Below, piece after piece: positions 8,113 to 16,618 of a stretch of DNA of 64,000 bases (positions are counted from its first letter, which is position 1; every line of letters starts with the position of its first letter). Source of the stretch: JAHRAW01 sp963693025 (GTDB lineage: Bacteria > Pseudomonadota > Gammaproteobacteria > Arenicellales > Poriferihabitantaceae); the NCBI GenBank assembly GCA_963693025.1, contig OY843749.1, positions 2,170,001-2,234,000 of the forward strand, written 5' to 3'. The notes beneath the pieces were generated by a model, which did no database searches, was not told the DNA's origin, and was given only the letters and a program-made list of their open reading frames with translations. Position numbers and translations under genes: made by a program.

Positions 8113-9189
8113 ATGAAAACAATTCTAAACACGGTCATCGGTTTCACGCTGGCGATGCTCGCCATCCCGCCGCTGCACGCCGCCGATTTCAGCGGCGAGA
8201 ATATCGAATGGGTCATTCCGTTCAAGGAAGGCGGCGGCTCGGACAAGTGGGCGCGGTTTTATGCGCCGCTGCTGTCAGAAGCGCTGCCGGGCAAGCCGAG
8301 CGTGGTGGTGAAAAATATGCCGGGCGCGGGCTCGACCAAAGGCGCCAACTGGTTCGCCGAGCGCGCCAGGCCGGATGGCTTGACCATTTTCGGCTCGTCC
8401 GGGTCAACGCAGTTCCCGTATCTGCTCGGCGACCCGCGCGTGCGTTATGAATACGCCGACTGGAATGTGGTGCTGGCGACCGCCACCGGCGGCGTCGCGT
8501 ATCTGCCGGCTGACCTCGCCAAACGCTGGGCGAATAATCCGCGGGATGTCATCGACGGCGTTGAGTTCATCTACGGGTCGCAGGGCGCCACGCGTTTGGA
8601 TTTGGTGCCGTTGCTGGCGTGGGAGTTGCTCGGCATGAAGGTCAACCCGGTGTTCGGCATCAAAGGGCGCGGTGAAGGGCGCCTGATGTTTGAGCGCGGC
8701 GAGGCGAACATCGACTACCAAACTTCGTCGGCGTTTTTGTCCAAGGTGACGCCGCTGGTGGAAGAAGGCAAGGCGGTGCCGATTATGACGTGGGGCGCTT
8801 TGGATGCCGGCGGTGCGATTGTGCGCGACCCGACTTTCCCGGATGTCCCGACTTTCAAAGAGGTGTATACGCAAATCAAAGGCAAGGCGCCATCGGGCGA
8901 TGCGTGGAATGCGTGGAAGGCATTTTTCGTCGCCGGCTTCCCGGCGCAGAAAATGGTGTTCTTGCCGAAGGGCGCATCAAACGACATCATCAACACCTAT
9001 TCCCAAGCGTTTGCGGCGGTGATTTCGCGCCCGGATTTCGCCGACATTTCTAAAAAGAGGCTCGGCGTTTATCCGCAGTCGGTGGGCAAAGCGGCGGAGG
9101 ACAAACTGGTGCAGGGCACCGTGGTGCCTGAGTCCGCCAAGACCTGGATTAAGGGTTGGCTAAATGAGCGTTACGGCGTGAAACTCTGA
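8113..9189 (+). CDS. TTT transporter periplasmic substrate-binding protein (TctC family)
   Basis: A periplasmic solute receptor for a tripartite tricarboxylate transporter. It has a clear Sec signal peptide (residues 1-24, hydrophobic core then PLHAADF). Family landmarks include WVIPFKEGGGSDKWARF in place of the usual PxxPGGxxD segment, PGAGSTKGANWFAE, and a C-terminal PESAKTWIKGW. At 358 residues it is somewhat longer than typical TctC proteins (~320). GGAGG lies 11 bases before the ATG, a rather wide spacing. The 157-bp gap before it is long enough for its own promoter. The permease gene follows 45 bp downstream. The ligand cannot be read from sequence; context suggests a carboxylic acid. 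Confidence 0.85.
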   Translation: MKTILNTVIGFTLAMLAIPPLHAADFSGENIEWVIPFKEGGGSDKWARFYAPLLSEALPGKPSVVVKNMPGAGSTKGANWFAERARPDGLTIFGSSGSTQFPYLLGDPRVRYEYADWNVVLATATGGVAYLPADLAKRWANNPRDVIDGVEFIYGSQGATRLDLVPLLAWELLGMKVNPVFGIKGRGEGRLMFERGEANIDYQTSSAFLSKVTPLVEEGKAVPIMTWGALDAGGAIVRDPTFPDVPTFKEVYTQIKGKAPSGDAWNAWKAFFVAGFPAQKMVFLPKGASNDIINTYSQAFAAVISRPDFADISKKRLGVYPQSVGKAAEDKLVQGTVVPESAKTWIKGWLNERYGVKL

Positions 9190-9234
9190 CGGCGTGGAGC
9201 GTTAATCGAACGGGTGGCGTGACCGCAACACGCC

Positions 9235-11259
9235 ATGGAAATTTTAAGTCTCGCCCTGCCGGCGCTTAACGAAGCGTTTGCACTGATTCTGTCGCCGGCG
9301 GCCATGGTCTATTTGGCCGCCGGTGTTTTATTGGGGCTATGCGTCGGCGTGTTCCCTGGGCTGGGCGGCATCGCCGGCCTGTCACTGGTGTTGCCGTTTA
9401 TTTACGGCATGGACCCGGTGTCCGGCCTGTCGTTGATGGTCGGGTTGGTGGCGGTGATACCCACCTCGGACACATTCGCTTCGGTGCTACTCGGCATCCC
9501 CGGTTCGTCCTCGTCGCAAGCCACGGTGCTGGACGGTTTCCCGCTGTCCAAGCGCGGGCAGGCGGCGCGCGCGTTGGCGGCGGCGTTTGCATCTTCCTTG
9601 TTCGGCGGTTTGTTCGGCGCGGTGTTGCTCACCTTCTTCATCCTCATCGCGCGCCCGCTGGTGCTCGCCTTCGGCATACCGGAGTTGTTGTTGCTGACCG
9701 TGCTCGGTTTTTCCATGGTGGGCGTGCTGGCCGGCAACAACCTGCTGAAAGGGGTCATTGCGGTCGGGCTGGGCGCGATGGTCGGTTCGATTGGCGAGGC
9801 GCCGGCGCAGGGCTCGTCACGGCTGGATTTCGGCAGTTGGTATTTGCAGGATGGCTTTAGTCTGGTGGTGGTCGGCCTTGGCATTTTCGCCATTCCCGAA
9901 ATCATCGCGCTGCTGCGCCAGGACCGCGCCATCTCCGGCGATGCCAAACTGGGCGCGGGTTGGTGGGACGGCGTGACCGATTGGTGGCGCAACAAGTGGC
10001 TGTCGTTGCGCTGCGCGGCCATTGGCGTGCTGGTCGGCGTGGTGCCGGGACTCGGCGGCTCGGTGGTGGACTGGATTGCCTACGGGCACAGCATGCAGAG
10101 TACGCGCGACAAGCGCGCATTCGGTAACGGCGAAATACGCGGGGTCATCGGGCCCGAATCCTCGAACAACGCCAAGGAGGGCGGCGGACTCGTGCCGACT
10201 TTGCTGTTCGGCATTCCCGGCTCCGGGTCGATGGCGGTGTTCATCGGCGGCATGATTTTGCTCGGCTACGAAGCGGGTCCGCAGATGATTCGCAATGACT
10301 TGCCGATTACCTACACGGTAGTGTGGTCGCTCGCGCTCGCCAACATTCTCGGCGCCGGGCTGTGTATTTTTCTCTCCAATGGAATCGCCCGCATCACAAC
10401 GATTCGCTTTCCGCTACTGGCGCCGTTCCTGTTTATGCTGATCGCTTTCGCGTCATTTCAATCCAAGCAAACCCTGTGGGACATTGCGGCGCTGGTTGCA
10501 ATTGGCATCGTCGGCATTTTCATGCGGCGTTTTTCATGGTCGCGCCCGGCGTTTTTAATCGGCTTTGTGCTTGCCGATCAAGCCGAGGTTTACACCTATC
10601 AAGCCACCCAAATTTCCCTGCTCAAGCACAAGACCGGCGGCATGGATGCGTTGATGGCGTATCTGTTTACGCCGGTTGGGTTGTCGCTGATTGCGGTGAT
10701 TGTGATTTCGCTGTGGCTCGGCGTTAAGCAGTTGCGGGGCATGCATCGCAGCGCCGATTCGGACGGGGAGCGGACCTATAAAAGGACCGCGCCGGTGGCG
10801 TTCGCTGTTTTGGTGGCGATGTTCTGCGCCCTGTCGCTGATTGATGCGCTGATGATTGATGTGATGATAGACAAAGTTTTTCCCGCGGCGGTGGCGGCTT
10901 TTGCGCTGCTCGGTTGTGCGGCGCTGCTCGCGCACATGGCGTTGCGCCCGAACACCGATGTCATCTTCGAAGATGGCGAGCAATACGGTGAACAATACGC
11001 CCACGGTTTATGGCAAACCATGGCGTGGTTCGCATCGCTTCTGGTATTGACCTCGTTGTTTGGTTTTGTCATTTCTCTGGCGTTGTTCTTTACCGCCTTT
11101 CTGCGTCTGCGCGCAAAACTGGCATGGGGAAAAATCATGTTGATGACGACCGGCGGGGTCGCATTTATCGTGCTCCTCGGCGGCTTGTTGAACCGCGACT
11201 TTCCGCCCGGTTTACTGCAAAGCATGCTTGAATTGCCATGGCCCCTGTCCGGACGCTGA
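9235..11259 (+). CDS. Fused TctA-TctB permease of a TTT transporter
   Basis: An inner-membrane permease of 674 residues. Residues 1 to about 500 match the large TctA subunit (GVFPGLGGIAGLSLVLPF, then the duplicated motif GVVPGLGGSVVDWIAYG and PESSNNAKEGGGLVPTLLFGIPGSGSMAVF). Residues about 515-674 form four or five further membrane segments with a TctB-like end (GFVISLALFFTAFLRLR, NRDFPPGLLQ). TctA and TctB are normally separate proteins, so this is a fusion that supplies both membrane subunits in one chain. Its 3' end overlaps the start of the tautomerase gene by 22 bp, indicating one operon with tctC and the tautomerase gene. Confidence 0.87.
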   Translation: MEILSLALPALNEAFALILSPAAMVYLAAGVLLGLCVGVFPGLGGIAGLSLVLPFIYGMDPVSGLSLMVGLVAVIPTSDTFASVLLGIPGSSSSQATVLDGFPLSKRGQAARALAAAFASSLFGGLFGAVLLTFFILIARPLVLAFGIPELLLLTVLGFSMVGVLAGNNLLKGVIAVGLGAMVGSIGEAPAQGSSRLDFGSWYLQDGFSLVVVGLGIFAIPEIIALLRQDRAISGDAKLGAGWWDGVTDWWRNKWLSLRCAAIGVLVGVVPGLGGSVVDWIAYGHSMQSTRDKRAFGNGEIRGVIGPESSNNAKEGGGLVPTLLFGIPGSGSMAVFIGGMILLGYEAGPQMIRNDLPITYTVVWSLALANILGAGLCIFLSNGIARITTIRFPLLAPFLFMLIAFASFQSKQTLWDIAALVAIGIVGIFMRRFSWSRPAFLIGFVLADQAEVYTYQATQISLLKHKTGGMDALMAYLFTPVGLSLIAVIVISLWLGVKQLRGMHRSADSDGERTYKRTAPVAFAVLVAMFCALSLIDALMIDVMIDKVFPAAVAAFALLGCAALLAHMALRPNTDVIFEDGEQYGEQYAHGLWQTMAWFASLLVLTSLFGFVISLALFFTAFLRLRAKLAWGKIMLMTTGGVAFIVLLGGLLNRDFPPGLLQSMLELPWPLSGR

Positions 11260-12377
11260 GCCCACAGCCTCCACAGCCCCAGGCGGAAATTCCCTGTCTC
11301 TTGATGCGCGGTGGAACTTCGCGGGGTCCCTATTTCAACGCAGCCGACCTGCCTGCTAGCCAAGCCCAACTGGCAAAAGCGCTGACCGCCATCATGGGCG
11401 CGGGTTCGCCACTGCAAGTCGATGGCATCGGCGGCGGGCAGCCAACCACAAGCAAGGCCGCCATTTTGTCGCGCTCAAAGCATGCGTGGGCCGAGGTGGA
11501 CTATCTCTTCGCGCAGGTGCACGCGGAAAAATCCGAAGTTGATTTTGCCCCGACCTGCGGCAATATACTCGCCGGCGTCGGACCCGCGGCGCTCGAGATG
11601 GGGCTGGTCGCAGCGGCCGCCGACCAAACCCGTGTGCGCATCCGCAGCGTCAACACCGGAGCGCTGACCGAGGCGCTGGTTGAGACGCCGAATGGCAGGG
11701 TTAATTATGCCGGAGACGCGCGCATAGACGGCGTCCCCGGCACTTCCGCCGCCGTGCTCTTGAGTTTTCAACAGGTGGAGGGGGCGAAGACCGGCGCATT
11801 GTTTCCGACCGGCAAGCCGAGCGATGTGTTTGACGGGGTCACGGTCACTTGCATCGATGCCGCCATGCCGATGGTCATCGGGCGGGCGCGGGATTTTGGA
11901 ATCAGCGGTTATGAGACGGCAGCCGAACTGAATGACAATGCCGGGCTGTTAGAAAAAATCGAAGCCGTGCGCCGTGTGGCCGGGGAGCGCATGGGGTTGG
12001 GCGATGTCGCCGCCTCGGTCATCCCCAAGTTTGGTTTGCTGGCGCCGCCGGTTGCGGGCGGTCACATTGCCGCGCGCTACTTCGTGCCGTGGAAATGCCA
12101 CCCGAGTTATGCCGTAACCGGCGCGATTTGCACCGGCGCATGCGTGCTGGCGAACGCCACTGTCGCCGCCGGCATCGGACGCACGGCAAAAAGCAAGCAG
12201 CCATTGAAAATAGAACACCCGGCAGGCGCGATAGAGGTTGTTTTTGATTACGATGGCGGCGGAGAACTGGTATTGCATTCAGCCGGAGTGCTGCGCACCG
12301 CGCGCAAACTTTTCCATGGCAAAGTCTATGCGCCGGCGGATGCGCTAAGCGGCGTGGGGGTTGGGCCGGGGGTTTGA
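11238..12377 (+). CDS. PrpF/GalD-family isomerase, probable 4-oxalomesaconate tautomerase
   Basis: A 379-residue protein of the PrpF family (diaminopimelate-epimerase fold), close to GalD, which interconverts keto and enol forms of 4-oxalomesaconate in gallate/protocatechuate meta-cleavage. Landmarks are PCLLMRGGTSRGPYFNAADLP at the N-terminus, QVDGIGGGQPTTSKAAI, and FAPTCGNILAGVGPAALE with the catalytic-type Cys. A second conserved segment is near AVTGAICTGACVLA. It overlaps the permease gene. With an RraA-type aldolase in the same cluster, two of the three lower-pathway enzymes are present (the hydratase GalB/LigJ is not visible here). PrpF-like 2-methylaconitate isomerase is the alternative. 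Confidence 0.8.
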   Translation: MAPVRTLSPQPPQPQAEIPCLLMRGGTSRGPYFNAADLPASQAQLAKALTAIMGAGSPLQVDGIGGGQPTTSKAAILSRSKHAWAEVDYLFAQVHAEKSEVDFAPTCGNILAGVGPAALEMGLVAAAADQTRVRIRSVNTGALTEALVETPNGRVNYAGDARIDGVPGTSAAVLLSFQQVEGAKTGALFPTGKPSDVFDGVTVTCIDAAMPMVIGRARDFGISGYETAAELNDNAGLLEKIEAVRRVAGERMGLGDVAASVIPKFGLLAPPVAGGHIAARYFVPWKCHPSYAVTGAICTGACVLANATVAAGIGRTAKSKQPLKIEHPAGAIEVVFDYDGGGELVLHSAGVLRTARKLFHGKVYAPADALSGVGVGPGV

Positions 12378-12402
12378 CACGGGCGGGCGGAGGTGGGATT
12401 AT

Positions 12403-12414
12403 GGGGGGGGGGGG
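12403..12414 (+). repeat. G12 homopolymer in the leader of the polyol transporter operon
   Basis: An uninterrupted run of 12 G lies 65 bases before the ATG of the binding-protein gene. Runs of this length are prone to slippage during replication and can alter promoter spacing or leader folding. No coding frame crosses it with confidence. Function is inferred, not shown. Confidence 0.6.
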
Positions 12415-12479
12415 AACGAACGCCTTTTTCGGCAGTGTCAATGTTTGCCCTATCTATTACCTTATCAACGAGGAGTACC

Positions 12480-13820
12480 ATGAAAAGCACCACTGTAAGA
12501 AGCACCATGACAAACGCCGTTCTGGGATTGGTCAGCGCGGTTATCGTTGCCATGCCGGTCTCTCAGGCTTCGGCGCAGAGTTTGACCATCGCAACCGTCA
12601 ATAACGGCGACATGATTCGCATGCAAAAACTGACATCCGATTTCACCGACAAGAATCCGGGCATCAGCCTCGAATGGGTTACGCTCGAAGAAAACATCTT
12701 GCGCCAGCGGGTCACCACCGACATCGCCACCAAAGGCGGGCAATACGACATCATGACCATCGGCACTTATGAAGTGCCGATTTGGGCTGACCTCGGCTGG
12801 CTGGTGGCGCTCGACAACCTCGGCGCCGACTACGACATTGACGATTTGCTGCCCGCCATTCGCGACGGGCTGTCGCTCGATGGGAAACTCTACGCCGCGC
12901 CTTTTTACGGCGAGAGTTCGATGGTCATGTATCGCACCGACTTGATGGCAAAAGCGGGGCTGACCATGCCCGATGCGCCCAGTTGGGATTTCATCGCCCA
13001 GGCCGCGCGCGCGATGACTGACAAGAGCAATGAGATATACGGCGTGTGTTTGCGCGGCAAAGCGGGTTGGGGGGAAAACGCGGCCTTCCTGACCGCCATG
13101 TCGAATTCTTTTGGCGCGCGTTGGTTCGATGAAAAGTGGAACCCCCAGTTTGACGGCGAAGCGTGGCGGCGCACGCTGGATTTTTATGTTGACCTGATGA
13201 AAGATGCGGGTCCTCCGGGGGCGTCTTCCAACGGGTTTAATGAAAACCTCGCCCTGTTCCAAACTGGGAAGTGCGGCATGTGGATCGATGCAACGGTGGC
13301 GGCGTCTTTCGTTACCAATCCCAAGGACTCAGAAGTGGCCGACCAAGTCGGCTTTGCGCTGGCGCCTGACAACGGGTTGGGGAAGCGCGCTAATTGGCTT
13401 TGGGCGTGGTCGCTTGCCATCCCCGCGGGTACCGAAAAAGCCGATGCGGCGCAGAAGTTTGTCAGTTGGGCGACCAGCAAAGACTACTTGGAATTGGTCG
13501 CATCAAAAGAAGGCTGGGCGAACGTTCCGCCGGGCACGCGCACGTCGCTGTATAAGAATCCGAACTACCTCAAGGCGGCGCCTTTTGCGCAGATGACCTT
13601 GGAGAGCATCAATGCGGCGGACCCGAAAAATCCCACGGTTGACCCGGTTCCCTATGTTGGCGTGCAGTTCGTTGCGATTCCGGAATTTCAAGGCATCGCC
13701 ACGGCCGTTGGCCAGCAGTTTTCCGCGGCGCTGGCGGGCACGGTCTCCGTTGACGGGGCGTTGAAGAATGCGCAACAACTGACTCGCCGTGAAATGATTC
13801 AAGCCGGCTATATCAAGTAG
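12480..13820 (+). CDS. smoE: Sorbitol/mannitol ABC transporter, periplasmic binding protein
   Basis: A 446-residue family-1 extracellular sugar-binding protein of the SmoE type. The signal peptide spans about residues 1-36 (MPVSQASAQ before the mature start SLTIATV). The mature part shows RMQKLTSDFTDKNPGISLEWVTLEENILRQRVTTDIA typical of polyol-binding members, and later GKCGMWIDATVAASFV. The ATG at 12480 follows AACGAGGAG with good spacing. It is the first gene of a five-gene set of binding protein, two permeases, ATPase and polyol dehydrogenase, and is separated from the permeases by a terminator hairpin, fitting higher expression of the binding protein. Confidence 0.85.
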   Translation: MKSTTVRSTMTNAVLGLVSAVIVAMPVSQASAQSLTIATVNNGDMIRMQKLTSDFTDKNPGISLEWVTLEENILRQRVTTDIATKGGQYDIMTIGTYEVPIWADLGWLVALDNLGADYDIDDLLPAIRDGLSLDGKLYAAPFYGESSMVMYRTDLMAKAGLTMPDAPSWDFIAQAARAMTDKSNEIYGVCLRGKAGWGENAAFLTAMSNSFGARWFDEKWNPQFDGEAWRRTLDFYVDLMKDAGPPGASSNGFNENLALFQTGKCGMWIDATVAASFVTNPKDSEVADQVGFALAPDNGLGKRANWLWAWSLAIPAGTEKADAAQKFVSWATSKDYLELVASKEGWANVPPGTRTSLYKNPNYLKAAPFAQMTLESINAADPKNPTVDPVPYVGVQFVAIPEFQGIATAVGQQFSAALAGTVSVDGALKNAQQLTRREMIQAGYIK

Positions 13821-13842
13821 CCCCGCGTTTCACGGTTTCGGT

Positions 13843-13875
13843 GGCGGCGGGTTTTCAATAACCGCCGCCCTTTTT
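13843..13875 (+). terminator. Intra-operon terminator/attenuating hairpin after the binding-protein gene
   Basis: GGCGGCGG (13843-13850) pairs perfectly with CCGCCGCC (13862-13869), followed by CTTTTT. It sits between the binding protein and the first permease, where partial termination commonly makes the binding protein more abundant than the membrane subunits. Confidence 0.7.
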
Positions 13876-13902
13876 ATACGCACAACAATCCCCGGCGCGG
13901 CG

Positions 13903-14775
13903 ATGGCGACGACCCAAACAAGAGCGGTTGCCCGTTGGATGGTTTCACCTGCCGTTTTGGTTTTGCTGGCATGGATGATTATTCCGCTGTCCATGACGGT
14001 GTATTTTTCGTTCCTGCGCTACAACTTGCTGTTGCCCGGAATGGAAAAGTGGGCGGGGTTGCTGAATTATCGTTTCTTCTTAACCGACCCGGCGTTTGTC
14101 GCCGCGTTGGCGAATACATTGCTGCTGGTCGGCGGCGTTCTTGCAATCACCGTCATCGGCGGTGTTCTCGTTGCGCTGTTGTTGGATCAGCCCATTTTCG
14201 GCCGCGGCATTGTTCGGATTTTGATGATTTCCCCTTTCTTTGTGATGCCCACGGTGTCGGCGCTGGTGTGGAAGAACATGTTTATGAATCCGGTCAATGG
14301 ACTGTTCGCGTGGCTCGCCAAGTCCATGGGATTTGAAGCGTTTGATTTTTTCGCATCAGCCCCGCTTTTTTCCATTACCCTGATAGTTGCATGGCAGTGG
14401 CTTCCCTTCGCGGCGCTTATTTTTCTGACCGCCCTGCAATCGCTTGACAGCGAGCAGAAGGAAGCCGCCGAAATGGACGGCGCCGGATTTTTGTCTCAGT
14501 TCATTTATATTACGCTGCCGCATTTATCGCGCGCGATTACGGTTGTCATATTAATTGAGACGATTTTTCTATTGTCAATTTTCGCGGAGATATTGGTGAC
14601 CACCAATGGCGGACCGGGCTATGAAAGCACCAATATAACTTATCTGGTGTATTCGCAAGCGTTGCTTCAATTCAACGTGGGCGGCGCCTCCGCCGGCGGA
14701 ATTATCGCCGTTGTCCTGGCAAACATCGTTGCGATATTTTTGCTCAGAATGATTGGCAAGACCTTGGATGCGTAA
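13903..14775 (+). CDS. smoF: Polyol ABC transporter permease
   Basis: A 290-residue inner-membrane permease of the MalF-like (SmoF) class with six predicted membrane segments. The EAA loop that docks the ATPase reads EAAEMDGAGFLSQFIYITLPHL (about residues 187-208). Upstream NNPxxG-type signals are absent, as usual for this class. It follows the terminator-like hairpin and is separated from the second permease by only 3 bases. With its partner it forms the translocation channel for sorbitol/mannitol-type substrates (from family and operon content). Confidence 0.85.
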   Translation: MATTQTRAVARWMVSPAVLVLLAWMIIPLSMTVYFSFLRYNLLLPGMEKWAGLLNYRFFLTDPAFVAALANTLLLVGGVLAITVIGGVLVALLLDQPIFGRGIVRILMISPFFVMPTVSALVWKNMFMNPVNGLFAWLAKSMGFEAFDFFASAPLFSITLIVAWQWLPFAALIFLTALQSLDSEQKEAAEMDGAGFLSQFIYITLPHLSRAITVVILIETIFLLSIFAEILVTTNGGPGYESTNITYLVYSQALLQFNVGGASAGGIIAVVLANIVAIFLLRMIGKTLDA

Positions 14776-14778
14776 GTC

Positions 14779-15609
14779 ATGGCGCGTAAAATTTCAAACC
14801 GCCGCCTGCTTTTTTTTACCATCGTGGCATGGGGTCTGAGCCTGTTGATGTTTTTTCCCGTGTTGTGGACCATCCTGACCGGTTTCAAAACCGAAGCGGA
14901 GGCCATCGCCTCACCGCCGTCGCTTTTTATGTTTGACTGGACGATGGATAACTACGCGGAAGTCAGAAGCCGGTCGAATTACTTTCGCCACTTTCTGAAT
15001 TCAGTCGTCATCTCCGTGGGGTCCACCCTTCTGGGATTGGTTTTCGCCGTTCCCGCAGCCTGGTCGATGGTTTTTTCACCTTCGCGGCACACCAAAAATA
15101 TCCTGGTCTGGATTCTTTCGACCAAGATGCTTCCCGCCGTTGGCGTGCTGATTCCGATTTACCTTATCTTTCGCGACCTCGGTTTGCTGGATACCCGAAC
15201 GGGCTTGGTAATCGTATTGATGCTGGTTAATCTGCCGATTATCATTTGGATGCTGTATACCTATTTCAAAGAGATACCCGGCGAAATACTGGAAGCGGCG
15301 CGCATGGACGGCGCTTCGCTCGGCAAGGAAATCATTCATGTATTGGTGCCGATGGCGCTCCCGGGAATCGCTTCAACCCTGTTGCTGAATGTCATCATCG
15401 CCTGGAACGAAGCGTTCTGGACGCTCAACCTGACGGCGACAAAAGCGGCGCCGCTGACCGCGTTTATCGCCAGTTATTCCAGCCCCGAGGGGTTGTTCTA
15501 CGCCAAACTTTCAGCCGCCTCCACCATGGCGATTGCGCCGATTCTCATCCTCGGCTGGTTCAGTCAAAAACAACTGGTGCGCGGCTTGACTTTCGGTGCG
15601 GTGAAATAG
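14779..15609 (+). CDS. smoG: Polyol ABC transporter permease
   Basis: A 276-residue MalG-type permease with six membrane segments. The EAA loop reads EAARMDGASLGKEIIHVLVPMALPG, and the N-terminal segment FPVLWTILTGFKTEAEA is typical of SmoG/MalG proteins. It starts 3 bases after the upstream permease and ends 10 bases before the ATPase gene, so the three are surely co-translated. It pairs with the upstream permease in the inner membrane. Confidence 0.86.
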   Translation: MARKISNRRLLFFTIVAWGLSLLMFFPVLWTILTGFKTEAEAIASPPSLFMFDWTMDNYAEVRSRSNYFRHFLNSVVISVGSTLLGLVFAVPAAWSMVFSPSRHTKNILVWILSTKMLPAVGVLIPIYLIFRDLGLLDTRTGLVIVLMLVNLPIIIWMLYTYFKEIPGEILEAARMDGASLGKEIIHVLVPMALPGIASTLLLNVIIAWNEAFWTLNLTATKAAPLTAFIASYSSPEGLFYAKLSAASTMAIAPILILGWFSQKQLVRGLTFGAVK

Positions 15610-15619
15610 GGCGGCGGTC

Positions 15620-16618
15620 ATGGGTAACATCCATCTCAAGAATGTATCCAAAGATTTTTTCGGGGTCGAAGTTATTTCGGGTGTCGACCTTGAAATCAAT
15701 GATGGCGAATTCGTTGTTTTCGTCGGTCCCTCAGGCTGCGGCAAATCCACGTTATTGCGGTTAATCGCGGGGTTGGAGGATGTCTCCGCCGGTGCGATTG
15801 AAATCGACGGGCGCGATATGACCAATGTCCGCCCCGCCCAGCGCGGCTTGTCGATGGTGTTCCAATCCTATGCGCTGTATCCGCATATGAGCGTGCGCAA
15901 GAACATCGCGTTTCCGTTGAAAATGGCGGGCGAAAGCGCCGATGTCATCGACAGGAAAGTCAATGAAGCCGCGCGGACTTTGAATTTATCCGACTATCTG
16001 GAACGACGCCCTGGGCAACTCTCCGGCGGTCAGCGGCAGCGCGTTGCCATTGGCCGCGCCATCGTGCGCGAACCGGAGGCTTTTTTGTTCGATGAGCCGC
16101 TGTCCAATTTGGACGCCGCGTTGCGCGTTAATATGCGCCTCGAAATCGCCGAATTGCATCAACAGTTAAAAACCACCATGATTTATGTGACCCACGACCA
16201 GGTTGAAGCCATGACGATGGCGGACAAAATCGTGGTTCTTCAATCTGGAATCATCGAACAAGTCGGAAGCCCGTTGGAGCTGTATCACCACCCAAAAAAT
16301 CGTTTTGTCGCGGGGTTTATCGGCTCGCCGGCGATGAATTTTTTCAGCGGCGGCGCGGCGTTGGAATTCAACGCGCATACCATCGGCATTCGCCCGGAAG
16401 ACTTTGTCTTGTCCACCGAAACGGGGAAATGGCAAGGCGCGGTTGGGATTGCCGAACATCTGGGCTCTGATACTTTTTTGTATGTCGATGTTGACGGCAT
16501 GGGAGCGGCGCTCGTGCGGGTGGCGGGCGATTTCGCCGCGCGCCACGGCGAGCGCGTCTATCTGACGCCCGCGGAAAACAGGGTTCACCGCTTTGACGGC
16601 GACGGTTTGGCGATTTGA
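15620..16618 (+). CDS. smoK: Polyol ABC transporter ATP-binding protein
   Basis: A 332-residue MalK-type ATPase that powers import. Walker A GPSGCGKST (about residues 36-44), Q-loop in MVFQSYALYPHMSV, signature LSGGQRQRVAIGRAI, Walker B EAFLFDEPLSNLD and switch His in IYVTHDQVEAMT are all intact. The C-terminal ~100 residues are the regulatory OB-fold (TOBE) domain, with IGIRPEDF. The stop overlaps the start of the dehydrogenase gene (ATGA), linking transport and oxidation in one operon. Confidence 0.9.
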   Translation: MGNIHLKNVSKDFFGVEVISGVDLEINDGEFVVFVGPSGCGKSTLLRLIAGLEDVSAGAIEIDGRDMTNVRPAQRGLSMVFQSYALYPHMSVRKNIAFPLKMAGESADVIDRKVNEAARTLNLSDYLERRPGQLSGGQRQRVAIGRAIVREPEAFLFDEPLSNLDAALRVNMRLEIAELHQQLKTTMIYVTHDQVEAMTMADKIVVLQSGIIEQVGSPLELYHHPKNRFVAGFIGSPAMNFFSGGAALEFNAHTIGIRPEDFVLSTETGKWQGAVGIAEHLGSDTFLYVDVDGMGAALVRVAGDFAARHGERVYLTPAENRVHRFDGDGLAI

